In this document: positions 39,298-50,640 of the stretch, piece after piece
Numbering within the stretch: position 1 is the stretch's first letter
Layout: the number at the start of each line of letters is the position of its first letter
From: Panorpa germanica
Lineage: Eukaryota > Arthropoda > Insecta > Mecoptera > Panorpidae
Assembly (NCBI GenBank): GCA_963678705.1
Contig: OY783214.1
Span: 10,106,001-10,170,000, forward strand
Direction: 5' to 3'
DNA length: 64,000 bases
Notes under the pieces: generated by a model
The model's input: the letters and a program-made list of their open reading frames with translations, nothing else
The model's database searches: none
What the model was told of the DNA's origin: nothing
Translations under genes and position numbers: made by a program

Positions 39298-39708
39298 TTG
39301 GTACAAAGCAATAAACAGGCCCATTGTAAACGTACGAGTATATTTTTGGAATGTTGTTTCATACTCTGGTTTATTACGTGTTTTTGTCATTTGAAACACC
39401 CACCTGGCCAATTACACAACATGGATACCATCCATTGCACTTTAGTGTTTCGTTTTGTTGTTCAATGCAACGGTTTTTTGTTTGAATTGTTACTGTTTTG
39501 TTCTGTTGTGTTGCCCACATGTACTCTCGCAAGCTTTCACGTTACTACGAGTACCATATACTCTTGTATGCACTTCCTAGTGAAGCGCGGGGTGGGATGG
39601 TGGAAACGAGCTCGTGTTATTGTCTTCCTCTTCCATATGTTATGTTTCGTTGGAAACCCGCGCATGTTTAAACTTGCTCTAAAAATACTGCCTTCAAATG
39701 AAGTGTAA
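39298..39708 (+). other. unidentified 136-codon open stretch, probably non-coding
   Basis: This is the longest open frame outside the gukh exons. It lacks an ATG at its start (TTG) and reads as a Cys/Phe/Leu-rich string without a recognisable domain. The reverse strand is also partly open. The region is relatively G+C-rich (39400-39670: CCACCTGGCC, AAGCGCGGGGTGGGATGG). It may be part of an old element or a regulatory block. No function is assigned. Confidence 0.2.
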
Positions 39709-40113
39709 GAATGGAAACAATACATATTCAAAATCATGGATAAGTGTCAGAAGCAGGACCGGTCGTTTACACAGGGTGAACTAATATATTTAAGCTAGTA
39801 AGTTCCTAAAAGCTTAATTTTATCTAGTATACATCTTATAAAGTTGTTCGCACTATTTGACTCTATGAATACCCTCAGTACAACGTTGTGACTTCAACCG
39901 AGGCATAACGATGACGTGGTGTAAAGTTACAGAGGTGTTTATTCATCAAAAATGCTGATGCAAACACTTGTGGACCTGCGGACACGCACTTGCACTTAGC
40001 TGAGAGATTTGGACTAGGAGTTGAGGGTTCTACACAAGGCGTTGGACACAACACTTGGAGATTCAGCATTGAGATTTCGACACATACATATTGATTAACA
40101 GACCAGACAATAT

Positions 40114-41141
40114 TCTTCTTTATATATAAAAATTCAGTGTATGTTTGTGCTCGCAAAACTCGAAAATTTGAAATTGAAAATTTAGTCAATATTTTTCTTA
40201 GTGGTATAAGTGTTTGAAGGATAATTTTGAGCCCTCCTTAGTAACTTCGTAGTTTATCATTATACAGAGTTCCACAAGAGTATAAACTTAAAGTTCCACA
40301 AGAATTTTGAAAGTTACACGAAAACAATGAAAACTTAGTTAAAATTAACACAACATAAATAATTCTTAACTTATAGGCTTAGTCATAAAAAAATACCCAA
40401 AATAAACTCAAGAAAATGTTCTATTTCCTTATCGTGTGTACATATCTTTTACGTAACTTCCTCTAAACTTACTTCCACAACTTCAAAAAGCGTTAAGTCT
40501 ACTGTTTATCAGATAATCTTCAACTTAATATTTATCTTAAACCTTTACTCTATAAATATATGTTTTATTTTACAACGGTTTTGCTATTATTCTGAATTTG
40601 TGTATAGATTAAGGCTCCCTCTTCCGGAAGAATATCCCCCTTATAATATATGCATTGTTATAACACGCGCTTCATCGAAAACGGAAGTACTGCTTTGTGT
40701 AATACGTCACAGAAGTATACATTTTACATTTCTCTATTTTTATTGTTAAAATCGTTGGTGCGTGAGAAAGTACTCTGAAAGTTTTGCCCAAAATTTGCCA
40801 GCTTCTGAAACTGTCCAGAATTGGTACGTTAGAGTTTATTATCCTGAGTGGCTTACAAGAGTTGACTTAAAACTTAACCTTTAGAGATGGAGCTATTTAT
40901 ATTATTAGAGAAATTAAAACTTTGATAAAAGTAGCACCACTTATAAATACCCGCCTCAAGAAATTAAATCTTTATAAACAAAAATTTAATGCTCTTCGTT
41001 CGAAAAATTGGAGAATTGGATAATGGATTTTTGCTCAAATTGTGAATCAAGTTGAAAAATTGATTCAGTTGTTTATTTTCAGTTAAATTGTGAAAAAAAA
41101 TATTCGAATTTGGGTAGGACAACGTCTGCCGGGTCAGCCAA
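40114..41141 (+). mobile_element. Helitron-like relic
   Basis: The left end, TTCTTTATATATAAAAATTC, then a GTTTGTGCTCGCAAAACTCG block, is the common 5' end of insect Helitrons. The right end, GACAACGTCTGCCGGGTCAG, is the common 3' end, which normally finishes GGGTCAGCTAGT. Here it reads GGGTCAGCCAAT, so the terminal CTRR is decayed. About 1.03 kb lies between them with no Rep/helicase coding, so it is a non-autonomous, old copy. Insertion between A and T cannot be verified. Confidence 0.7.
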
Positions 41142-42184
41142 TATCTATTTAAAAATGTACTCCCTCAAAAATGTGTCTTCAAATTTTGGATAGCTACTTA
41201 CTCAGAGTACTCTGGTATTTTGTTACTTACAGTTACTGCTCTTCTATTAATATGATGCCATAGTATTTTGACAAAGTAATTTAAAAATTACTTACCTGAA
41301 AAAAAAAGAGAAAAAATTAGTTTAATGAAATTTCATAAATCATAAATTATTTTAATAAATATTTTTTTAAAAATGTGTTATTTGGCGCTATTTTATCTCC
41401 AAATTGTGGGATAATATCCTGACCCGGTTATTCTCATCGGGTCTACCCTTTGCTTTCTACAACGCTGTATATAATATAGACTATCTATACAATATATATC
41501 TAATGTACTTTGAAATGTAACAGTATACGTAACATACACTACATTATTGTTACCTAACACCTCTTCAATGTGATGTACAGGAACTATGTCGAAAACCGCA
41601 TAAAAAGTATGATACTTTTGTTCATATTCTCGTTATTTTAGCGTTTTCCGTTGAACCGCATCCGGTATATTCGAGTGCTTCTGGTACACTACGTTGGAAG
41701 AGGGCCGCATCATCGACATAGTGGGTTCACGGCATTTGTAGTCATTCATATACGTACGAGTAAAGTTCAGGAATGGGAAACATTGAATTATCCATGACAC
41801 TAAGTTTACACTATACTGATACTCATACAAATGCAGTATGTAAATTCAATACATGTGCTATAGATAACATCATCTATACCACAGTTTCTGAAACTGTTTA
41901 AAATAAAAAATTAATCTATAATTTTCTAGTAGAAAAATTTATTTTTCTAATTTAAGTTTTCCTAAACAAAAAGTATGACCTTTAGAAAATAAAAGGTTTA
42001 TATTTAAAAAAGTAACCCTGTTGAGTAAATATAGTGTTAATGTATAGTCCACCAAACACAAAATATGCATATTACCTTATATTATGCAATATTTTACTCT
42101 AGCAAAACCTACTTTTAATGTAAAAGGATTATTTAGGAAGGATTTAAGAGGACTTATTTGCTACTTTACAAGCATGCAACCCTT
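41142..42184. other. non-coding stretch
   Basis: No gene or element is recognised. Confidence 0.5.
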
Positions 42185-42365
42185 AATAGGATGTATGTCT
42201 GCTTAAGAAGTTTTATGTTTATATTAATGGCAAAACCTATTCTTTAAAAAGTCGAAAAGTAAGTCATGAAACGTTGTATATTAGGTAAAATTATTTGCGT
42301 AACAGCTATTTTTTTTATGTTGAATAAACCTTAAATGCACATAACTAGTTTTAGCGAGTAGGTTA
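42185..42365 (+). repeat. dispersed repeat, copy 1 (partner at 63248)
   Basis: CTTAAGAAGTTTTATG at the start, then TTATGTTGAATAAACCTTAAA, then CATAACTAGTTTTAGCGAG, are all shared in the same order and spacing with 63248-63405. It is a diverged interspersed repeat of unknown class. Confidence 0.65.
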
Positions 42366-44547
42366 CCTATTATATAATAGTATGTATTAATATATATTAT
42401 ATTTATAATATTATATATAAAATATTATTAAAGAAAATTAAATTAAACATAATATTAATTTAAAATTTGATGTAACGTCCTTATAAATTTTGGAATGTAT
42501 GTTTAGACGTACTATGGACACTAATCTTCTCTTAGTGTGTTAATTGTGTTTGCAATTTTAAATCTCCATAAATTTTTTAATTTGATTTTGAATGAGGTAG
42601 CAATTCGTGGGCTGATACAGGAGCAAGAGTAAATCAGTCTTTGTGTTAGTAGTGAATTTGTACGTAAACTAAAAGTACTACACCCTCCTCTGTCACATTG
42701 TAACACATTCACACTATCCTCACTATTTGGAATAAAGAAATAATCTCGCTATCCAAAAAAGTGTAAATCATTCCATAATTATTTATAGTTTAGAAGATAT
42801 AACGTAGACAAATTGGCCATTTTCTTGATACACTCTATACCAGATGTGTAAGAAACAGAAATTCGGGTCGATGACCATTCTAAGCTGCGGAAAAGCAGAC
42901 AACTTTATTTATAAAGTAAATATAGTTAACGTCTTCAAAAATAGTTGTCACTATGACCCTCACAAAATGGTTGAGAAACTTTGAATGAACTTCGACTATA
43001 CAAACACTTATAAAAAAAACAGGAAAACAGAGACGCTAGTGCCATCAGTGGCCGCAGTGTGAACTAAAATAGATTTGTAGAAGTATATCGGATAAGGTGG
43101 GCGGTTATTTTTTTATGTATACTTTTTTGAATGTTTATAGGTTAGGTTTTGATACGTTTTAAGTGGATAATTTAGACATGCGCCATCTGTTTATTATTAA
43201 TATAACTTAACTGATTAAGAACGTTAAAAATTTCAGCAATTACTGTTTAAAATTTTATACGTGTTATAAATATAGTACAGTATGTTGATTGAGATATTTA
43301 CATTAAAAAATACACAATCAGATGACTTAGTGATCTTTGTTCTTGTTCTAATGCTATATTAAGCTTAGTATCTACTAAACACGTTAGCTAACGTTAATGC
43401 ATTTGTAAGATTCATCTAACATTTACCATTACTCCGATAGAAAAATAAGTAAGCGGTATAGAAGGCTTCATTTTAAAACGTAAAAAGTAACATCGAAATA
43501 TTTGTTTAACAGATTTTAAATTAAGTAAAGTTACAGTTTTTGTTTATATCGAAAGAAACAGCTGTTTAAAATATGACCGCTAACCTTACTCAGCTTTCTA
43601 AAAACAAGTCAAAACAAATTAACAATTGAGTAATTAATATAGCTGAAGCATCCGTTAATTTTAGCATAGAGAAATAAACAATAATTCAGTAAAAGAATAA
43701 ATAATAAAATACTACATCCTGTTGAATGCATTATACAAAAACATATACAAAAGTAACAAAAGATAAATTTCAAATAAAATCTGTCAAAAATATGTTATTT
43801 ATTGACAGAAAACATACATTATTTGAAACCCGTTCTTTCTGTAAAGGAGCATTCCCACCTACTAATTTTACTACTAAGTTTTAATATTGAATGTTCTTAG
43901 GATGATACTGAATGTAGTTAGGTTTTAAGTTATAAAGTTGTTCGATAAACTGTATTGTCATGTTTTAGGTTTTAGAAAGATTGAAGTATGTATACTTATA
44001 ATATTAAAACATATATGGTAAAGAACGCATACACAACCTATATTTTTATATATATATTTTGCATTCTTTAATGTATTTCATTAGAATCTAATTTTGTATA
44101 TTTTTAGTTCTTAAGTTCTGTAATAATTCTATTGTTTAATCAAATATTTTATCTTTCTTTGTTATTGAATTAACTAACAAAGTTATTGTCGTTGTTACTC
44201 TGGCATTGTGTATTCGAGCGTACCAGCCCGTACCAAGGCCACCAGCCGGTTTGGCAAATGCCTTTTTGTACCAATGTACTGTTCAATCATTATTAAAATA
44301 TTCATTATTAACTATCATCTAGAACAGTAAACATCTAAATTATCAACTCCAACTTTCAACAGTTTAATAATTATAATAAAAGATTTTAATAGTGAATTGT
44401 ATCACAGTAACATTGATACATATAATTATTCATTTAAGTTTCAATTATTGTAATTCGCCAAGTGTATTTGTATAATAAATGTTTTTATGTAAAATACTAG
44501 TGTTTCGCTGCTATTTGAATTAAAGCAAAATAAAAAATTGTTATTAA
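42366..44547. other. non-coding stretch beginning with an AT-only palindromic block
   Basis: 42370-42440 is nearly pure A/T (ATATATTATATTTATAATATTATATATAA-like, self-complementary). No gene is seen in the rest. Confidence 0.5.
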
Positions 44548-44715
44548 TTATTTAATAACAAAAAGGTCCTTCGAGAAGTTTTGGCGCAATCTATAGCTAT
44601 CAAAGGAGTTAGATGCAATCAAGCAATCCGAGAATTGGAAACCGTCAACATCGCAGATAAGCAAACCTCAAGCTTATATAGATCCATAGGTCCAAACTCA
44701 ACCAATATACAATGA
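44548..44715 (+). other. unidentified 55-codon open frame, possible element relic
   Basis: It reads KKVLREVLAQSIAIKGVRC, then NQAIRELETVNIADKQ, to TGA at 44713-44715. It has no start codon and follows a stop. The amino-acid composition (balanced charged and aliphatic, amphipathic IRELE) looks more coding-like than the neighbourhood. It may be a relic of a retroelement protein or a processed pseudogene. No family is recognised. Confidence 0.25.
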
Positions 44716-45967
44716 TTAAATTAAAAAATACTTAATGATACTTAATAGTTTACTATTTGAAGCCAACTTGCAAAATTTTAAATTTTCATAAAAATCTTAA
44801 CGTATATATAAACAGCCCCTTTTCTGCAAATGAATGCACCTCACTGTTTTTGAAACACAGCGTTCACAGCAACTATTAACCTATGAATATTTTTGTCTGT
44901 TTCCATGTTGTCTTCATATCTAGGTACATGTGCAACGTATCTGTCAATCAATTTGAGATGAAAGTAAATGGAGCTTTGCTGGCGTTACACCAAAGTCAGT
45001 TAAATACGATAGGGGCTCGTGCTGCGGGAATTAACGACAGTAAACAGAAGGCTAGGCATCGTGCTCTACAAGTATGACCTATGACTTTCAGCTAATATAG
45101 CCGACATGATAAAATTAATATCATTTATTTTAGTATGGATCAATCAATTGCCCAGGGAGATTCAGACAACCACGTTAGTTTTTAGCGTCTCCTTGTCCAA
45201 ACTACATGATAATTAAATCAGAACAGTGACAAAGTAAAATCAAGTCAAAGAGATTACATAAAACACAAAAACCATTCTTATTTCCACGAACAAAAACTTT
45301 TCAATAAAATATTTTTTTATTTCAAAGAAAACTTTTTTCTTTTAATATTTATAAGGGCTTAACATTATTACAGTCTGCGGGGAACGCGGGGTGAGGAGCA
45401 TATGTTTCTGTTTCCATATGCCTTGAAGTCTAGGTAATCATTATGCTATGTGTGTAATGGTTTTCAATTTTGATAACACCACGTACTTTAGGGAGTTATA
45501 AGAGGAAGGGGGAAAAGAGCGTGTTGAATTAATGTGATGCGCCTTTAAGCTAAACGTTTTTTAAATATAAATAAATGATAAAATTCATTTTACATTAAAA
45601 ATAGACAATGTATAGGGGTTTAACATTATTGTATATCACATAAATATGTCAAAAAGTTACAGTTCAGTGGATTTAGAATGTTAGGGTTCATTTAAGGTTC
45701 ATAAACCACATACACTAAGTCAATTACACTCTCTCTATCAAATAACGTTAATAGTTTTATATCATGGTTTTTAGAGATAAATATATACCAAGTATAAAAC
45801 TAATTGTTTTAACTCTGAGATGTTTCAATTGAGTATTTTTGATATAGATGTTAAAATCTTATAGATTCAGAATAAGCAATTAATTTCAACAATGTATCAA
45901 ATATAATCTACAATTTAAATAGTTAAACATACCATTCTAAATCAAAGATATATTAAGTACGGTAAAA
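44716..45967. other. non-coding stretch
   Basis: No gene is seen. A G-rich block at 45376-45395 (GTCTGCGGGGAACGCGGGGT) and AAGAGGAAGGGGGAAAAG near 45500 suggest an unidentified element. Confidence 0.45.
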
Positions 45968-46310
45968 AACTAGTGTGACTCCAACATGCGACATCCAATG
46001 GCTTTGTTGTTCGTACGTATTCATTCAACTATTTTTGGATACTTAGAAAAAAAATTAAGTAATAAAAGTCAGGTCAATTTCTTACTTTTGGGTCGGAGTT
46101 CACAAAAGAGACAGTATATTTGTTTTGCTTAATTTTTGAAGCCTCTGTGTCATATACCATGTATGGTAATGCATATATTTTTTCTAGTCTACAAAATATA
46201 TTGCTTTTTACTGACCAGCAGGCGATAAATAGACATAACAAATATTCTGAAGTAGAGTCTATATTGGTAGAACGTTTTGTTGAATGTCGCATGTTGGAGT
46301 CGCACTAGTT
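45968..46310. mobile_element. MITE with 31-bp terminal inverted repeats
   Basis: The two ends are reverse complements over 31 bp with two mismatches, and the shared core is GACTCCAACATGCGACAT. The element is 343 bp with no coding content. A related single end (CTCCAACATGCGGCATTCAA) occurs at 50537-50558, followed by an interior match, which shows it is a dispersed family. The target duplication is not evident. Confidence 0.85.
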
Positions 46311-47035
46311 CGGACAGCACCGTTCTCAAGGTTCCCATTAAAAAAGCAGAGCATGTAAATCACAGATAGATCTCGTTGGCAATGGCAGCTGTTTATACAA
46401 AACATGTTTCATCATGTCTCATGTCTTTGATCGCCAGGTACTTGTTCTAGTACTTCCAAACGAAGACAAATAAATAATCACAGACGGCTATAGCCTGGAG
46501 TTATGATACCAGTGTTCTACATACTAATATACTAGAATATAGAACTAACTTCATTACCGATTGATTTAAATAAATAAAAAATAAAACGTGTGTCACGATA
46601 TCACGTAATCACGTTTTTAGTTAAAACTAAACGACTTCGACTGACTTGTAGTCTCAAAACATCATCAAATGTTTCAAGACCTTGTATTTATTTCATTTAT
46701 TTTGTTTGAAATATCTGAGCGTATGAAATTCTCACCACATTGTCGTGGGTTTGATCCGGTTGAAGAGCTTTCTTCATATTATTATTATTTATTTTTATAT
46801 TACTTCATAATTTGCATAGTGGATAGCTTATATTGTCGTGCAATGACTATTTCATTTTGCTTTATTGATTAGTACATTTTATAATAAGGATAACTGCATA
46901 AACCAATTTTTTGTTCAGCTCAACAAAAATGATGAATGGTGTGGCGGAAAGAATATTATGAAAATAGTAAACATATATACGTATATTTAGGGTTTATCTA
47001 ACAAAACAATACTGCGTAAACGGTTTTATCTAATA
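46311..47035. other. non-coding stretch
   Basis: A B-box-like GTGGGTTTGATCCGG near 46745 hints at another decayed tRNA-derived piece, but no A-box partner is convincing. No gene is seen. Confidence 0.4.
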
Positions 47036-47037
47036 TA

Positions 47038-47938
47038 CGAGGTCTGTTCAAAAATTAAGGTGAATTTTTGAAAAATTTCAAATTTCGCGGGCTACTTACC
47101 TTCGATTATCGATTTTTTTATTTTGTTATGTTGGTACACTCGTCTTGAACATATGTTCACAGTTTTAGCTATATAGCAAATTTACTTTGTTTGTGAGAGG
47201 CATAAAAGTTAGAAGTGTTTTGCGTGTTCGGCGATTTTCTGATGTCGAAAAACATGGATCAAAGAGTTTGCATTAAATTTTGTGTGAAAAATGGAATCAA
47301 GTGCTCCAAAACACTTGAAATGTTGAAAGTGGCATACGGTGAGTCTACTTTAAGCCAAAAAAATGTTTACAAGTGGTACAAGCTTTTCACAGAAGGTTGA
47401 GAAGATGTGAATGACAACGCTCGCCCTGGACGCCCCAGCACATCAACAACCAATGGAAATGTTGAGGAAGTGAAGAAAATTGTTATGCTGAGGATGTCGG
47501 AAATTTTGGGCATGAAGCGTGTGGCAGCGAAGTTTGTTCCAAAATTGCTAAATTTTGACCAAAAAATTTTTAATTTTTAATTAATTACAATTTTTAATTT
47601 GTAATTTTTTGGCCAAAAACAACACCGTAATCATGCCTCAGCCACCGTATTCACCAGATTTGGCCCCCTGCGACTTTTCCTGTTTCCAAGATTGAAGAGA
47701 CCCATGAAAAGACGGCGTTTTGAGACGATTGAGGAGATACAAACCGAATCGCTGAGAGAGTTCAAGAGCATACCAAAAAGTGCATATCAGAACTGCTTCG
47801 AGGATTGGAAAAAACGCTGGCACAAGTGTATTATATCTGAGGGGGACTACTTTGAAGGGGACAAAATAGAAATTGATGAATAAATAAATATTTTTTTGAG
47901 AAAAATGAAAATTCACCTTATTTTTTGAACAGACCTCG
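47038..47938 (+). mobile_element. internally deleted mariner transposon
   Basis: Terminal inverted repeats of about 30 bp start CGAGGTCTGTTCAAAAA and differ at one central base. TA target duplications lie on both sides (47036-47037 and 47939-47940). The left interior codes for a mariner transposase N-terminus from ATG 47254 (MDQRVCIKFCVKNGIKCSKT, then LEMLKVAYGES), with a stop at 47398-47400 and the GRPSTS linker motif beyond it. The right interior holds the C-terminus, with PPYSPDLAPCDF (the third catalytic Asp region) and a C-terminal frame ending at 47883. A middle part with the first two catalytic Asp residues is missing and replaced by AATTTTTAATT-like filler. The copy is non-autonomous, but its ends are intact enough to have been mobilised in trans. 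Confidence 0.95.
47254..47883 (+). pseudogene. mariner transposase, broken by stop, frameshift and central deletion
   Basis: It lies inside the 47038-47938 element. The N-terminal helix-turn-helix part (about 49 codons) ends at an early stop. The middle, including two of the three catalytic Asp residues, is deleted. The C-terminal part (RRRFETIEEIQTESLREFKS, then WKKRWHKCI) is in another frame from the PPYSPDLAPCDF segment just before it. The full-length protein of this family is about 340 residues, so this is a dead gene. Confidence 0.85.
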
Positions 47939-47940
47939 TA

Positions 47941-50536
47941 CTACGTTTGGACACCTATTTTACTATTTGTTTATAAATCTTCCCTATTTACTGTAACCAA
48001 AAATCTGAAAAAAAGGAACAATGAAGTCTGTTAATATTGTATCAATTTCCTAATTCATCACTGACGATTTAGAAGTTCCAAGTTAATAAAGTTGATAAGC
48101 AATTTAACTTTACTCCTCAGTGCCCACTGAACCCAATGGATAAGGAGTGTGATAGTTGTAAAACGTGGGGTTCAAATGTTTACAAACTACCAAGGGTATT
48201 GTAGATTTGTTGCCTCTTCTTCATCTCCATCAATTCCCTTGCATCCACGAATCACGATACACTTATAAGGTATTACACGAATTGGATCTAAATCTATCAA
48301 TATAAATAAAACGTATCTGCTACTAATAAAAGTAGCTTACATATTGATACCGGATTTGATAAGGGTCATAAAATGTTTAAAAGATAAATATAACTGCGTC
48401 TGCGTTTGGAGGTTTGATTGTTTCGTGATGATGAACATTGTTGACATGTTCTACATTTGAAATTGTGTTTATTGGTCCATTGTGACGGATACATATGTGT
48501 ACGGTCCATTTGATTAATCGAGGGTTGAAGTCGGTTTGCCGATGCTATTAGAACTATTTAAACGTAAAGGGTCAATGAAAGGATCGGATGAACTGATTCT
48601 GCAGTTGTTCGAATACAAATTAAAGGGTAGTAATAATAGAACATTAATTGGAGTTATTGTTGTAGCTAGAGGAATAAGGGGAAAATTTAAAATTAGATGA
48701 ACAGTAAATTTCACGGTATACAAAAATTAATGTTTTCCAAATTCATTTCAAGTAATAGCTAATAAATCATCGAACAAATTTTGACGGAATTCGGCGCCTT
48801 GATATCTGAGGCGAATGGAACGACACCGGATTAAATGTTTGCTGAGGATTATGGGTTAAAATTTTTCTGGAAATCCTTTTTAGTGTGCAACGAAATATGT
48901 TTACTTTGTTCATTTAGAACTGTCAAACTAACAAGTATTGTAGATATTTTTTTTACGTATTTATAAAATTTTGACTCACTTGAGGTATTGGCGTGGTCCA
49001 CAAACAATTTCTGTTGGAATCCGAAGACTTAGATTATACAAAGTCCATGTCACAATCTGATAGTCGCAGAGTTTACAGCTCAAATCAACCGACACATTAA
49101 ACCGGATAAACATCAAACTAAACCGTAATCATTTTAGGATCGATGGATCCCTAAGCACAACTTGTGGTGCGCCAAACTTAAAATTATATTTTTGTTATTC
49201 TAAATTCATAATTCTAAGTTTATAATGTAACTTAAATAAAGGACAAAAATAAAAACATTTAAAGCTGAAGCTTTAAAGCTTTTCATTGAAGAAGAAGGAA
49301 CTTAAGGCTACTCAAATTGCCTTTGATATAACAAGATTCATAACAGTATCTGCTAAAGTACGTTTGCTTTTTTTAAGCCAGTACCAAACGATGCAACAAA
49401 CACCTTCCTGGAACTAAGAAACGAAACATCCTGGAACTAAGAGTGCCCAATGTCATGTGTCCAACGTTCATGTCGCGTCAAAAAGGATTTTTCTACCCCA
49501 CCACACACTTGATCCACTAAGTCATGCACTGCTGCACGAATCGTCCAACAAAGGAAGGTTTTACTCGTATACTTGAAAGTGTTTGTTAAACAGTGTCAGT
49601 GTCAATAATATCAACAAATTATTAAAATAAATAAATCATTCGGATCAAACATTCGTTCCACCGTGTAGTAGGATACTTGCCATGTCAATCTTTTAATATT
49701 TGACTTACACGTTGGAGGCAAGCATTTGAATCAAACGTTCACCGCATCGTTTGGAGCCGGCTTTATACAGTAGTATGCACCTTGGAGAATGATTTATCAC
49801 TATTTTACAAATGCATTAAAACCTTCTATTTCTATTGCATAAACATTCATACCTTTTTAAAGAAAAAAAAAAATGTTTTACCCTTTCTAAACACTTCAAA
49901 TCATATGTTGCTCATTACCATTTGCATATACAAACACAGAACATACATTTGCATGTATATACGTAACACATGCATGAGTACAATATGGTTGGATGAAGCT
50001 ATTATCACAAAGCATTAGCCACCTTGTCGGTTCCATCGAGTGGTTGGAACCGATATTGCAGCGTCGAGATCCAGCATGGAGCATGGAGCGTCGAGCGCAT
50101 CTGTTTTACATTCATCAATAGCAACTCAACTTGAATAAAGCAAACAAACGATGATACCACTCCTCTAGTTCATATAACAAACAGCTGTACTCTTATTGTG
50201 GTATTGTAGTCCTTTTTATTCTATGTAACAATACTTGAATTTTATACAATTGCTTTTTAATAAGAACATATTGACAGTTGGGGTTGGCGGTAATGAAGTA
50301 TTGCAGTTTGAACAGATTCGGTTTATTAGAAGGGTGGTTTGGTGGAAATCACTCAGGGAGAAATTATCGTTATAATAATAAGTAGGTTTGTTCAATTTAA
50401 ATTTGCTATGCAATGGTTTTTAAAGGTTTAATCTAGGTCAGTGGGTTAATTTTTAAATATTGGTTCTGAACAGTGCAACACATACAGAAAAATACAAAGA
50501 GACTGAACGCTAGTTTAGTGTGTTCCGTACACATTA
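47941..50536. other. mostly non-coding stretch with one unexplained open frame
   Basis: No gene is established. A 60-codon plus-strand frame at 48518-48700 is described in the findings. The rest is A+T-rich with no recognised repeats. Confidence 0.45.
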
Positions 50537-50640
50537 CCGCGGCTCCAACATGCGGCATTCAACATTCATATACTTTCATTTAAAAGTTGACGTTATCTAT
50601 ACAAAAATGTCAGGCCGCTTTTTGGATCGGTGAGCCTCTA
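50537..50640 (+). mobile_element. solo end of the GACTCCAACATGCG MITE family
   Basis: GGCTCCAACATGCGGCATTC matches the inverted-repeat end of 45968-46310. About 70 bp further, AATGTCAGGCCGCTTTTTGG followed by ATCGGTGAG corresponds to its interior (AAGTCAGGTCAATTTC, GGGTCGGAG). The other end is not found. Confidence 0.55.

Noticed and set aside
46735-46760. tRNA gene suggested by GTGGGTTTGATCCGG
   Set aside because: Only a B-box-like piece is present. No acceptor stem or A box can be placed upstream.
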